From the NCBI GenBank assembly GCA_033239005.1, contig BSQZ01000038.1, positions 1,991,501 through 2,055,500 on the forward strand: 64,000 nt of DNA, read 5' to 3'. The notes below the pieces were generated by a model, which searched no databases, was not told the origin of the DNA, and was given only the letters and a program-made list of their open reading frames with translations. This DNA is from Lamellibrachia satsuma. Lineage: Eukaryota; Annelida; Polychaeta; Sabellida; Siboglinidae. The position numbers were made by a program, and so were the translations under genes. Positions 10,668 to 45,499 of the stretch are shown here, piece after piece (positions within the stretch are counted from its first letter, which is position 1; each line of letters opens with the position of its first letter).

Positions 10668-12050
10668 GGAAGAGAGGAAGGCCCAGGTTACGGTGGATCA
10701 ACAACACCAGCGGCCACCTGGAGGGAAAGAGACGGAGAGGAAGGCTCAGGTTACGGTGGATCAACAACACCAGCGGCCACCTGGAGGGAAAGAGACGGAG
10801 AGGAAGGCCCAGGTTACGGTAGATCAACAACACCAGCGGCCACCTGGAGGGAAAGAGACCGAGAGGAAAGCCCAGGTTTCGGTAGATCAACAACACCAGC
10901 GGCCACCTGGAGGGAAAGAGACGGAGAGGAAGGCCCAGGTTACGGTAGATCAACAACACCAGCGGCTACATGGAGGGAAAGAGACGGAGAGGAAGGCCCA
11001 GGTTACGGTAGATCAACAACACCAGCGGCCACCTGGAGGGAAAGAGACGGAGAGGAAGGCCCAGGTTACGGTAGATCAACAACACCAGCGGCTACCTGGA
11101 GGGAAAGAGACGGAGAGGAAGGCCCAGGTTACGGTAGATCAACAACACAAGCGGCTACCTGGAGGGAAAGAGACGGAGAGGAAGGCCCAGGTTACGGTAG
11201 ATCAACAACACAAGCGGCTACATGGAGGAAAGAGACGGAGAGGAAGGCCCAGGTTACGGTAGATCAACAACACAAGCGGCCACCTGGAGGAAAGAGACGG
11301 AGAGGAAGGCCCAGGTTACGGTAGATCAACAACACAAGCGGCCACCTGGAGGGAAAGAGACGGAGAGGAAGGCCCAGGTTACGGTAGATCAACAACACAA
11401 GCGGCCACCTGGAGGGAAAGAGACGGAGAGGAAGGCCCAGGTTACGGTAGATCAACAACACAAGCGGCTACCTGGAGGAAAGAGACGGAGAGGAAGGCCC
11501 AGGTTACGGAAGATCAACAACACAAGCGGCCACCTGGAGGGAAAGAGACGGAGAGGAAGGCCCAGGTTACGGTGGATCAACAACACCAGCGGCCACCTGG
11601 AGGGAAAGAGACGGAGAGGAAGGCCCAGTTTACGGTGGATCAACAACACCAGCGGCCACCTGGAGGGAAAGAGACGGAGAGGAAGGCCCAGGTTACGGTG
11701 GATCAACAACACCAGCGGCCACCTGGAGGGAAGGAGACGGAGAGGAAGGCCCAGGTTACGGTGGATCAACAACACCAGCGGCCACCTGGAGGGAAAGAGA
11801 CGGAGAGGAAGGCCCAGGTTACGGTAGATCAACAACACAAGCGGCTACCTGGAGGGAAAGAGACGGAGAGGAAGGCCCAGGTTACGGTAGATCAACAACA
11901 CAAGCGGCCACCTGGAGGGAAAGAGACGGAGAGAAAGGCTCAAGTTACGGTGGATCAACAACACCAGCGGCCACCTGGAGGGAAAGAGACGGAGAGGAAG
12001 GCTCAGGTTACGGTGGATCAACAACACCAGCGGCCACCTGGAGGGAAAGA
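10668..12050 (+). repeat. 63-bp minisatellite (about 22 copies)
   Basis: The unit begins gacggagaggaaggcccagg and ends with cacctggagggaaaga. Because 63 is a multiple of three, frames stay open over long runs, one reading QQHQRPPGGKETERKAQV and another RRRGRPRLR. Some units are 1 bp shorter (gaggaaagag in place of gagggaaagag, for example near 11224, 11287 and 11475) and switch the frame, which argues against coding. Copy B holds a single equivalent unit at about 16372-16435. Confidence 0.93.
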
Positions 12051-12160
12051 GCACCAGCCTCAATGACGTAATAAGAACGGAACAACACAATAATAGATTG
12101 GAGGTAGTTCATTTCTTGCCACGCTGACTGTTCTATTGTCACTTGAATTCCTAACTGGAG

Positions 12161-12495
12161 TACGGTGAGCAGGTGAGCAGTGGCGCCCTCTCAAGGTACC
12201 AGTGAAGTCATGCGTGAATGTGAGCAGGTGAGCAGTGGCGCCCTCTCAAGGTACCAGTGAAGTCATGCGTGAATGTGAGCAGGTGAGCAGTGGCGCCCTC
12301 TCAAGGTACCAGTGAAATCATGCGTGAATGTGAGCAGGTGAGCAGTGGCGCCCTCTCAAGGTACCAGTGAAGTCATGCGTGAATGTGAGCAGGTGAGCAG
12401 TGGCGCCCTCTCAAGGTACCAGTGAAGTCATGCGTGAATGTGAGCAGGTGATCAGTGGCGCCCTCTCAAGGTACCAGTGAAGTCATGCGTGAATG
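12161..12495 (+). repeat. 55-bp minisatellite (6 copies)
   Basis: The unit contains gcaggtgagcagtggcgccc followed by tctcaaggtaccagtgaagt and is nearly identical between copies. Copy B has this sequence once (tgccctctcaaggtaccagt near 16560). Confidence 0.92.
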
Positions 12496-12560
12496 TTATT
12501 ATTATGCAGACTTGTTCGCAAGTCACACACTGGCAAGTCAAGTATCAAGTCATTGACATC

Positions 12561-12835
12561 GGTCATTCACCATAGAACGTATTATTTGAGTCCCAACTGC
12601 AGGAATTTAATTTGGAATTATTTTGACTGAACAAACTTTCGTGGCCAACACATTTGAACCAGATGCGAACTCCCCATACCATTCGAGTCCCATTTCGATG
12701 ACTTTTGGAATGAAGACAGCGTCCAAAATGAGCAAAATCAGCTTTTTTCTCTTGTCCGGGTCGCTGCACTCGCCGTGTCGAAATTAATAAAAAGTGTTTT
12801 TATGGCGTATTTCTCTTATTATTCATTCTTACTAA
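12561..12835. other. unannotated spacer
   Basis: No gene, repeat or known element recognised. The short minus frame here has no family resemblance. Confidence 0.4.
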
Positions 12836-13093
12836 CCCAATGACGGTGTCGTGACAGAGTAAACATAACGGTGTCGTGACAGAGTAAACATGACGGTGTC
12901 GTGACAGAGTAAACATGACGGTGTCGTGACAGAGCAAACATGACGGTGTCGTGACAGAGCAAACATGACGGTGTCGTGACAGAGTAAACATGACGGTGTC
13001 GTGACAGAGTAAACATGACGGTGTCGTGACAGAGTAAACATGACAGTGTCGTGACAGAGTAAACATGACGGTGTCGTGACAGAGTAAACATGA
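12836..13093 (+). repeat. 25-bp minisatellite (about 10 copies)
   Basis: The unit contains gtgtcgtgacagagtaaaca and is highly uniform. Followed at 13180-13227 by a short 9-bp array (ctcctcact, about 5 copies). The sequence from 13228 to 13860 shows nothing recognisable. Confidence 0.92.
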
Positions 13094-13862
13094 CGAGCTC
13101 ACGTGTATCTCTTTTTTTCTCGAATTTCCACCGTGTCGTTGATGTTGATATCATTCCTGTTACTCGACAACAAAGAGCCACTCTCCTCACTCTCCTCACT
13201 CTCCTCACTCTCCTCACTCTCCTCACCATACACGGACCTTGTCGTTCAAGTTCCCACAACAGATGCCGCCTTGTGTCGGGACCTACTGTGATAGACCATC
13301 ATCTCATTCAGCGTGTTGATTTCCACGTCGTAAGTGTCACCTCATTCACCATGGTTAGGTTAATTACATGTCATTACTGTTACACCTGTAATACAGTTAG
13401 ACCTGGGAGAAAATGTACAACACACAAGCTGATGAAGCTGAGCAGTTTACGTTCAGTTATTACATCATTTTGAGTTGGCCAGAATGTTTTTTTTTTCATT
13501 GGAGGGGACTGAAGGTCAAATTGTCATTACTATTGCTGTCATTCCTGTTACGCCTGATTCGGTAACAGGAATGATGATTCGGTAACGAGAATGACGATAA
13601 ATGGACATATATCATATCATCACCGACTTTGGATTATAATACTAATTAATCTTCGTCATTCAGTAAGGTTTGCATACGTAATTTTTTTTACCTGTATATA
13701 GCATTAATATCATCTAAGTAAGATTCATGCAGGCCCTTTGTGTCGGTATCCAGTCCGTAGGGTCGGGGCCAGTGCCCTTCATAAAAAACTGTCATCTAAG
13801 CGAGTTTTAATGTGTGACACACGTAAAATTAAGTTTTCATGTTTTTTAGCGTGGCCGATAAA

Positions 13863-13994
13863 ATGGGTAAAGTTAGCAAAAAAACCCAGTCTGCTGCTGA
13901 AAAACAGCGTGCATATAGAGCGCAGCGTGATGCAGATCCCGAAATACGCGCTCTGTGTGTAAAAATAAGAGCAGGAATGCTACCAGCAAAATGA
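13863..13994 (+). pseudogene. short basic frame, possible transposon-protein N terminus
   Basis: A 43-residue frame starts MGKVSKKTQSAAEKQRAYRA and continues QRDADPE before stopping. Lys/Arg-rich openings with a 'YRAxRDADPE' core are common at the start of proteins encoded by multicopy elements in invertebrates, as I recall them; no later domain follows. A polypyrimidine 'gttttttag' lies just upstream, so it could also be one exon. Identity is tentative. Confidence 0.3.
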
Positions 13995-14992
13995 ACCACG
14001 ATATATTATTTTTATTTATTTGCAGCCTATCAGCCCTACTGACGAGTAGGATGGGGTGTCGTCGAAGGGACGGCCGCGTCCAAAGATGTCATGGTGAGTA
14101 CATTAGTCGACGTATCGTCGAAGACTCAAAGTACGTACCACATGTATATAATCCTACTTGTTGATGTCGAATGCACGTGGCACGTTAAGGTAAAAATTTT
14201 GAGGCAGAACATATATAAGGATTACACTGAGTGTATGCTACTAAACGTGTGTAAAGTGTTTCCTGCATAGTTTTACTTGAAGCCAGCTCCACAATGAATT
14301 CACAACATCGGATGCGAGCTTGGTAGGAAATATATTCTTAGAATTCTAAGCATTGCCCCACCAACATTGGAACACACGAGACACGTTTAATTTTGCTCGT
14401 AGGGTGGACCCGTTGCGACCTTGGAAGGTGAAGGGTTCGACATCGTCGTAGGAAAGTGGTGTGTTGTTGAGTACGAATGTAAGCCTTACCCAGGCATCAA
14501 CACGCAGACAGAGGAACAGATTACATGTGTTCTATTGGGCCCAACAAGTTTTTCTGGTCAGTGATGGGAGACATCTGCTGGTGCAGCTTTGAGAGGGTGA
14601 TGTCTATTACTGACGAGCCGAACCAAATGACCAAGAATCTTCTGTGGTCGACTCAACCATCTAGAAGCTATTGTCAGATGACTAGACATGACCTTGGCCA
14701 CTGTATGCGCCCTGATCTCGTTACCTCGGTTCAGTTGAAAAATTGTTTTCATTTTTGAAAATGTTGAGGTTTCAGTGATGATAAAATGTTGAGGTTTCAG
14801 TGATAATAAAATGTTTTTTATTATATTCCAGGAGGCAAGCCCCTGAATAATGTTCTCTTCGTGTGTATGTGAACTGCTTTTATTTACCTGTGTCATTCTT
14901 GTTACTTTTGTGAAATGTTAAAAAAATATGATCAAAGCCGCGGCTCCGCATGGGTATGAAAGAGACGGTTGGGTTTGTTGAAGTCTAGTAGT
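13995..14992. other. about 1 kb with no recognised gene
   Basis: The short frames here have no recognisable motif. A small duplication (gttgaggtttcagtgat twice) lies at 14763-14800. Confidence 0.4.
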
Positions 14993-17075
<2,083 letters not shown>

Positions 17076-17989
17076 TCAAGTCAACAAGCACGTCAATAAC
17101 CTCCAAGTCCAAGCGAAGTCTCAAGTCATCTCTCTGAATTCCAAGTCAAGTCCCAAGTCACCAGAGTTCACCAATCGCCATGATTGTTGTGGTTTGTCTG
17201 TAGTAATGTTTAGCGGGAAATTTAGGCGGATGCTGCCCAGCCACAACATAAGCCAATTATAACACGTACTTATTAATTATTGCATTAGGAGCGGCCCGTC
17301 ACAACAACGTGGTCTCGTCTAAGTCAACTCTCAAATTAATGACAGCCAATTCCAAGTCAAGTATCGGACCAACTCTCCAAATTCCAAGTCAAGTCATGAA
17401 AGTGGGCGACTCGAGTGCGGGTCAACAAGTCTGTTATTATACCAACATAAAACCTAATGTCCATATCCAGGCCTGTCTTGCTACTCTAATAACAATCGTC
17501 GTAAAACCCACCGGCTGCTTTACACCAGCCCTGGTATATCGATGTAACGAAACGTGGATTCGTTCAATTAAGACCGAGCAGGAAGTGGGCCGAAGTACAA
17601 CTGATTCATCGCATTTCCATACATTGTGTAGAGTATATGTCAGGGGTAGAATAGTGCTCACTACCCACCCTTTGAGAGGATGCTAATAACTAACAAAGCC
17701 GGTATATTGGTCGACGAAAGCTCAGTGACCAGGCGTTGAACCAGTGCTGATGTTGACGCGTCCAAGGTAACACGGCTCTAGTTATTCCAGTTTCGATGTA
17801 TACTTTAAACTATGGAAATGTTCTTTTTTAAACTATCGGCTATACATTCTCTACTAAAAAATTATGCAAAACTGCGTAGCTGATGGATTGCATTTCATAA
17901 TAATTGCAGATACTTTCGATCATCGAACTGACGTCCAACTATTTCTTCATTTCTTTCATGCACTCACTGAGTTCTATCACCCGCCTGTC
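17076..17989. other. non-coding stretch with scattered 'aagtcaagtc' motifs
   Basis: Repeated 'caagtcaagt' and 'ccaagtc' words between 17020 and 17400 resemble the right end of blocks A and B. A 125-residue frame at 17309-17686 has no recognisable domain and overlaps this repeat, so I do not call it a gene. Confidence 0.35.
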
Positions 17990-18320
17990 ACACACACGAA
18001 GCTTGCCTTTACGTTTCTTTGCCGAATCACGCGGTGAAGCAGGGGAGAGCACCAAAGGCCCAGATGGCAATTGGACAAGGAAGCCATTGGCTTATCGAGA
18101 GTCCAACAATGTTCATCTACTTATAACCCGCCCTCCTGAGATATGTTTTTAAACATATTCACGCTGCTAGCAGTTACACAATCTGTAGACAATTTGTTCC
18201 ATTTATTTATTGTCCTCTGTGAGAACGAGTGCTTCCTGATGTCCAATCTACATTGATCCTTTACTAATTTTACCTCATGTCCTCTAGTCGTCCCAGGATT
18301 CCCGAAAAATCATTATTCAT
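17990..18320 (-). mobile_element. 3'-terminal LINE fragment (copy 2)
   Basis: On the minus strand it reads a reverse-transcriptase C terminus (NKWNKLSTDCVTASSVNMFK) followed by the same tail as the fragments at 3085-3610 and 41995-42350, including the 'cgataagccaatggctt' sequence. Frames are interrupted by stops. The family looks CR1/L2-like. Confidence 0.65.
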
Positions 18321-18499
18321 AAAATTATACCAAGTTGATGAACGTTTTCACGAATAAGTTTGATATATATTTTCAGGCTGTCCTCAGGATTTAAAAATAT
18401 GGAGGGGGTTCGGCCAAACACAATCAGCCGGGATTTCTGGGATGATTTCTAAAATATTTTAGTTAAAAGAAACTCAAAAATTGGAGTTCCATACGACAG

Positions 18500-18665
18500 C
18501 TGGTCGTAAAAGTAGGTTCTTATTTAGAGCAGTATCCAGTATTCAGCCACGTTACAACTGTTGCGCGAAGACTTTTCGTTCACATATCCACCGCTGTCTG
18601 TAGCCAGGTTCTCATTTATACAGCTGAGTGAACTGTGACAACGCTTGGTGAACAACAATCGTGCT
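18500..18665 (-). mobile_element. SINE body fragment (minus)
   Basis: In reverse complement it matches the SINE at 44770-45090: cactcagctgtataaatgag, then acagacagcggtggatatgtgaac and the cgtggctgaat segment. The tRNA-like head is not present in this copy. Confidence 0.65.
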
Positions 18666-18680
18666 CACTGGAATGAAATC

Positions 18681-18681
<1 letters not shown>

Positions 18682-18746
<65 letters not shown>

Positions 18747-18780
18747 ATAGTAGGAGTAGTAGTAGGAGTAGTAGTAGTAG
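18682..18780 (+). repeat. (TAG)n microsatellite
   Basis: About 100 bases of tag repeats with a few agg and aat interruptions. Confidence 0.95.
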
Positions 18781-18867
18781 TCACGTAAGTGCTACAACAC
18801 ATGCCCATCAATCAGCAGCCGTTGCCAACAACAAGCCAAGACGGAGGCGAACCGCCTGGATCGACAA

Positions 18868-19630
18868 CGTGAGACAGCGGACAACGAGAGACAGCGGACA
18901 ACGTGAGACAGTGGACAACGTGAGACAGCGGACAACGTGAGACAGTGGATAACGTGAGACAGTGGATAACGTGAGACAGTGGACAGCGTGAGACAGCGGA
19001 CAATGAGAGACAGCGGACAACGTGAGACAGTGGACAACAAGAGACAGCGGACAACGTGAGACAGCGGACAACGTGAGACAGTGGACAACGAGAGACAGCG
19101 GATAACGTGAGACAGTGGACAACGTGAGACAGTGGACAACGTGAGACAGTGGACAACGTGAGACAGCGGACAACGTGAGACAGTGGACAACGTGAGACAG
19201 CGGACAACGTGAGACAGCGGACAACGTGAGATAGTGGACAACGTGAGACAGCGGACAACGTGAGGCAGTGGACAACGTGAGACAGTGGACAACGTGAGAC
19301 AGCGGACAACGTGAGACAGCGGACAACGTGAGACAGCGGACAACGTGAAACAGCGGACAACGTGAGATAGTGGACAACGTGAGACAGCGGACAACGTGAG
19401 GCAGTGGACAACGTGAGACAGTGGACAACGTGAGACAGTGGACAACGTGAGACAGCGGACAACGTGAAACAGCGGACAACGTGAGACAGCGGACAACGTG
19501 AGACAGTGGACAACGTGAGACAGTGGACAACGTGAGACAGCGGACAACGTGAGACAGCGGACAACGTGAGACAGTGGACAACGTGAGACAGTGGACAACG
19601 TGAGACAGTGGACAACGCGAGACAGCGGAC
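18868..19630 (+). repeat. 17-bp minisatellite (about 45 copies)
   Basis: The unit gtgagacagtggacaac alternates with gtgagacagcggacaac and a few other variants. Three units make 51 bases with no minus-strand stop, so three minus frames of about 300 residues stay open as artefacts. Confidence 0.94.
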
Positions 19631-20670
19631 AACGGGAGGCTGCATATCGAACGGGAGATGGCGAGGACGCGGAGTGAGAGGAGGATGTCAACGGCCCCAC
19701 GGGCTATGGCTGATGTGAAGTAATGACGAAGGAGTGCCGACCCAGTTCGCAGCGCCATTTATAGACGAGAAAAGACATGGTTTACGTCGCACGACAATGT
19801 TTTACATTTATCACGAGTATTCTAACACGCTGCGAACGAACTGCCGTGGTCGTTGTCAACACATCAAAGAGCAACCATCACATCATAATATATGGCTCGC
19901 GCAAGTGAATAAAGTGCTGTCCTCTTGGGGTCACGCCCACAATTGGCAGCTCCAAATGTGACCACTCGATCTATTTGATCACGCACAACTGGCCAGTGTT
20001 AAATAACAACAATTATCACAGGTGTCAACACCGGCACGTGTAAACGCAATAAACTGTTCATTGAAAAGCGGGAAATATTCAGGAAAAGTGGGAAACATTC
20101 GAGAAAAGTTGGAAATATTCGAGAAAAGCGGGAAACATTCTCCACCATTCCACTTTCGCCGATATGTAGCTGACACACACGCATGTACTTGTCACACACA
20201 CGCATGTACTTGTCACACACACGCATGTACTTGTTACCCTGTTGATGTGCCTTTCTCGTTTGTGGTGAACCCTGCGCGAGAAAATGTTAAATCACTTGAA
20301 ATCACAGAAATTAGATGTGCGTCGAACAGCCTCGTGTGCATCAAACATATCTATTTTATCGTAACAAAATGAACAATTACGAAAGTTATAAAAATCGGGA
20401 CATTTCGTCAAAAAAAACGTGAAAACGGGACCGGGGTAAAATAGCGGTATTTCCCGCTCTAAAGCGGTAGTGTTGACATCATAGGTTAGCTATGCTACTC
20501 TGTCAGCCGTCAGGGGGCGGGGCAGATCGCACATAAAATAATGTTCCTTAAACGGCTACGCTGCGATTTGTCTAAGGGCATAAGCCTGACCACCCCGTCT
20601 GGATTGACATGTAGTTGACGGTACCGGGTGGTGACGGTCGTCAAGCTGTCACGTGTCATTCGGCCTTCAA
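19631..20670. other. intergenic region upstream of the lipase gene
   Basis: Contains a short gggaaa(c/t)attc-type repeat at about 20072-20140 and three copies of a 22-bp unit (tgtcacacacacgcatgtac) at 20164-20232. No gene recognised. Confidence 0.5.
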
Positions 20671-20676
20671 CAATCC

Positions 20677-20682
20677 TATAAG
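20677..20682 (+). promoter_or_regulatory. TATA box of the lipase gene
   Basis: The sequence cctataagtgcg lies 48 bases upstream of the start codon, which would put transcription start near 20707 and leave a short leader (acaagcagccATG). Spacing and sequence both fit a core promoter. Confidence 0.5.
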
Positions 20683-20724
20683 TGCGCCTCTTTGCGACAA
20701 AGCAAATAATTTAGACAAGCAGCC

Positions 20725-41855
<21,131 letters not shown>

Positions 41856-41944
41856 ACGGAGCTACTGTCCGCCACACTCACAGGCTTGGAACAACTCCGT
41901 GTTGAAGAGCGTTGCCATTTCTCGATGACATGTGAAACCGTGGC

Positions 41945-41950
41945 AATAAA
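41945..41950 (+). terminator. polyadenylation signal of the lipase gene
   Basis: AATAAA lies 90 bases after the stop codon, followed by a GT-rich stretch (tgtgcattttgtgtttat). This gives a compact 3' end just before the LINE fragment at 41995. Confidence 0.7.
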
Positions 41951-41994
41951 CTTCTTTCATTGTGCATTTTGTGTTTATATTTTTAACAGCATTA

Positions 41995-42350
41995 GTCAGT
42001 GAACATTGTAGGTTGGATATGATAAAGTACTCATTCTGACAGAGGGAGATAAATGAATGGAATAAACTGTTAACTGATTGTGTTAATGCTGGCAGTGAGA
42101 ATGTGCTTAAAAATAAAATTTACATATATCTGATAACGGCGGGCTATATCTACATAAATTAAAAGTGTTGGACTCTCGATAAGCCAATGGCTTCTATGTC
42201 CACTTGCCACCTGGAACTTGTAGTTTTGGGTGGCAATCTTGTTAAAAACAAATTGTCCTCTTTAAAGAAACCTATGCCTACAATAATTCACGGGATATTG
42301 GCTACAGAGAAGCACCAGACGTCCACTTCACACAGACACAGTGCGGTATC
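41995..42350 (+). mobile_element. 3'-terminal LINE fragment (copy 3)
   Basis: Plus-strand frame reads NEWNKLLTDCVNAGSENVLK followed by NKIY, an RT C terminus, then the shared tail ggactctcgataagccaatg. Same family as 3085-3610 and 17990-18320, opposite orientation. Confidence 0.7.
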
Positions 42351-42376
42351 CAGATACACTTTGTGCAGCCGTCCCC

Positions 42377-42411
42377 TCGGAGGGGGGCGGGAGGGGGGGG
42401 GGCGGGGGCCA
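42377..42411 (+). other. G-run cluster (potential G-quadruplex)
   Basis: Four or more runs of three to ten G separated by single bases lie within about 35 bases just past the LINE fragment. Such runs can form a quadruplex on the plus strand. Confidence 0.55.
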
Positions 42412-43490
42412 CTCAATACGTTGTCAGTATACCATCTCTGAGAAACTATTTAACTGACCCCCCAAACACATTTTAGACATCTGTCAAAATTATACCCTTT
42501 TAATGTTGGAACACAACCAAATATATACCCTTTACCTGACAAAATTTACATTGTTCCATGAAATATGACATAGATTAATTCACTAACATATTTTATTCAT
42601 AGATTAATGTTAAACAAAATTTTAACAAAAAGTTACCCTGAAATTAAATGACAGCTCTTGTTCTAAATATATACCCTTAATTAGCAAAACGCGTTGCGTG
42701 CATCAACGTGCTTTGGCTCACAAAACGTACCCATAAAACGTGGAGTTTGTCTCGACGATGGTGTACTGGCGACATGTTGAGTGGCCCCGGGGACCTATCT
42801 ACCCCAGTACCGGGTCAACAATGTGGGGCCTGGTACATACCTCATTTTCGGGGCCCTTACCGAGTGCGTGAAAGACGAAGATCGAGACGCCTGGTGTTGA
42901 CTATCTCGAGGGTCATCCCGTAAATAAACGTTTATTCAACTATATTTGAGCACAAGCATTCACAGATTGTTGTCGCATGATGACGTTCTCTTCACCGTGT
43001 TTGTCCATCGCTACATCACTTTGAGGCAGCGTCACAATTATGACTACCTCTAGCACGGAAGTTGAACAGAGGTCGGAGCCAGATTCAAGGGAAGTGAATG
43101 GGGACTCTTAAGGGTTAATCAGATTGATCATGATTGATTTTCTGGGGCCTCCTTTTTGTGGGAGCCGGCCCTTCTGTGAGGGCGGGGAGTGGAGGCTGGT
43201 GCTTTGGTTAATCCAGCACTAGTTTACTTACGAAAACTCCACCCTCACGCAAGCCGTGGTTGAGGGTTAAATCTCCTACACGGAGAACGGCAACGGTGAG
43301 TTGAAGTTGTCGGTGATGTCACGTGGGTATTATGCCCGGGTGCAGTGTACTGTGGGTGTGGCACACATGCTGTCATGTGACTTCATTGTGTGGCCAAAAA
43401 GGGGTATGTTGTGATCAAAGTTCTATTTGACAGTGCATACTGTAATGACCTGTTTCACACGCTCTGCCTCTTCCATTCTCTTCTTGTGGG
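42412..43490. other. about 1.1 kb with no recognised gene
   Basis: AT-rich to 42700, then mixed composition. A 71-codon frame at 42708-42923 has no known domain. The words 'atataccctt' recur at 42491, 42522 and 42668. Confidence 0.4.
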
Positions 43491-44800
43491 GCGCGGTGGC
43501 GGAGTGGTTAGAACGTGGTAGGGCGCGCTGGCGGAGTGGTTAGAACGTGGTAGGGCACGGTGGCGGAGTGGTTAGAACGTGGTAGGGCGCGGTGGCGGAG
43601 TGGTTAGAACGTGGTAGGGCACGGTGGCGGAGTGGTTAGAACGTGGTAGGGCACGGTGGCGGAGTGGTTAGAACGTGGTAGGGCACGGTGGCGGAGTGGT
43701 TAGAACGTGGTAGGGCGCGGTGGCGGAGTGGTTAGAACGTGGTAGGGCACGGTGGCGGAGTGGTTAGAACGTGGTAGGGCACGGTGGCGGAGTGGTTAGA
43801 ACGTGGTAGGGCACGGTGGCGGAGTGGTTAGAACGTGGTAGGGCACGGTGGCGGAGTGGTTAGAACGTGGTAGGGCACGGTGGCGGAGTGGTTAGAACGT
43901 GGTAGGGCGCGGTGGCGGAGTGGTTAGAACGTGGTAGGGCACGGTGGCGGAGTGGTTAGAACGTGGTAGGGCACGGTGGCGAAGTGGTTAGAACGTGGTA
44001 GGGCACGGTGGCGGAGTGGTTAGAACGTCGTGGGGCACGGTGGCGGAGTGGTTAGAACGTGGTAGGGCACGGTGGCGGAGTGGTTAGAACGTGGTAGGGC
44101 ACGGTGGCGGAGTGGTTAGAACGTGGTAGGGCACGGTGGCGGAGTGGTTAGAACGTGGTAGGGCACGGTGGCGGAGTGGTTAGAACGTGGTAGGGCACGG
44201 TGGCGGAGTGGTTAGAACGTGGTAGGGCGCGGTGGCGGAGTGGTTAGAATGTGGTAGGGCACGGTGGCGGAGTGGTTAGAACGTGGTAGGGCACGGTGGC
44301 GGAGTGGTTAGAACGTGGTAGGGCACGGTGGCGGAGTGGTTAGAACGTGGTAGGGCGCGGTGGCGGAGTGGTTAGAACGTGGTAGGGCGCGGTGGCGGAG
44401 TGGTTAGAACGTGGTAGGGCACAGTGGCGAAGTGGTTAGAACGTGGTAGGGCACGGTGGCGGAGTGGTTAGAACGTGGTAGGGCGCGGTGGCGGAGTGGT
44501 TAGAACGTGGTAGGGCGCGGTGGCGGAGTGGTTAGAACGTGGTAGGGCACGGTGGCGGAGTGGTTAGAACGTGGTAGGGCGCGGTGGCGGAGTGGTTAGA
44601 ACGTGGTAGGGCGCGGTGGCGGAGTGGTTAGAACGTGGTAGGGCGGCACGGTGGCGGAGTGGTTAGAACGTGGTAGGGCACGGTGGCGGAGTGGTTAGAA
44701 CGTCGTGGGGCACGGTGGCGGAGTGGTTAGAACGTGGTAGGGCACGGTGGCGGAGTGGTTAGAACGTGGTAGGGCGCGGTGGCGGAGTGGTTAGAACGTG
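43491..44800 (+). repeat. 32-bp array derived from a SINE tRNA-like head (about 41 copies)
   Basis: The unit gggcacggtggcggagtggt plus tagaacgtggta repeats with g(c/t)ac/gcgc variants. Each unit carries tggcggagtgg, which fits the Pol III A-box consensus. The last unit runs directly into the rest of a tRNA-derived SINE, whose own first 30 bases are the same sequence. So the array is an amplification of the SINE's 5' end. Confidence 0.93.
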
Positions 44801-45090
44801 GGACTTTCAATCGTGAGAACCCGGGTTTGAATCCTCTTGCTCCCGTTTCGAAGCTTTGGCAATTTCGTTCACCCATGTTGCCACAATTCACTCAGCTGTT
44901 TAAATGAGTATCTGGTTACAGACAGAGGTGGATATGTGAACAAGTAGTTTTCGTTCAGTAATTGCAGCGTGGCTGAATTGTTCCCAGTGATCTTGAGATG
45001 TTGTTGGGAAGAACAGGTCTGCCAGGGGGTTAGGTGTAAAACAAGCGCTTTGAGCAGTCCCAAGGCCTGGATACCATGTTATATCAGAAC
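44770..45090 (+). mobile_element. tRNA-derived SINE (plus)
   Basis: Starts with gcgcggtggcggagtggtta (A box), continues gaacccgggtttgaatcctc (B-box-like ggtttgaatcc) and then the family body: gccacaattcactcagctgt, acagacagaggtggatatgt and cgtggctgaattg. The tail contains caggtctgccaggggg. Two minus-strand relatives lie at 18500-18665 and 23826-24055. Confidence 0.75.
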
Positions 45091-45499
45091 ATACCTTTAC
45101 CTTTAGGTAGGCGGGTGAACATATGAGATAATGGTCAACCTTCACGGAACATCCTGGTGGGAGATTGTTTAGAAGATCAGGTGTTGACATAGTTACATCG
45201 TACAGGTAGATATTGCCATATATGTCCCAGTGTGGACATTTGCATGTTTTCTTACACCTACTTAAGAGTCACACTATGATGATATGATAAACTACCCATG
45301 GAGGTGTAGTCAGATTTAAAATAGTTAGTCATGGTAGTACATACATGACATTTTTTACAGTTTTTAAATGTAATCACATTGTCTCTATCCTTACTTTTGT
45401 TTTATATCACTGCGTCATAGCACCAATATTCCTCTATGTGAAGCATAGATCCTTAATGGTGAACTTAAAAAATGTCCTCTCTTTAGAAATGCGTTACTA

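Noticed and set aside
10693..11827. Repetitive 'DQQHQRPPGGKETERKAQVT' protein
   Set aside because: One-base-shorter units shift the frame, copy B has one decayed unit with a stop, and no start or splice context exists.
14045..14080. Hammerhead ribozyme at 'ctactgacgagtaggatg'
   Set aside because: The CTGACGAG start is followed by GAAG rather than GAAA and I could not pair stem II convincingly.
17309..17686. 125-residue frame as a gene
   Set aside because: It overlaps 'aagtcaagtc' repeat sequence and shows no recognisable domain or splice context.
18792..19758. Three minus-strand frames of about 300 residues with 'VSRCPLSHVVRCLTLS' repeats
   Set aside because: Artefacts of the 17-bp minisatellite, open in all three minus frames.
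43491..44800. A cluster of about 40 tRNA genes
   Set aside because: Each unit has only an A-box-like segment; anticodon arm, B box and acceptor pairing are missing. Only the last copy continues into a full SINE head.
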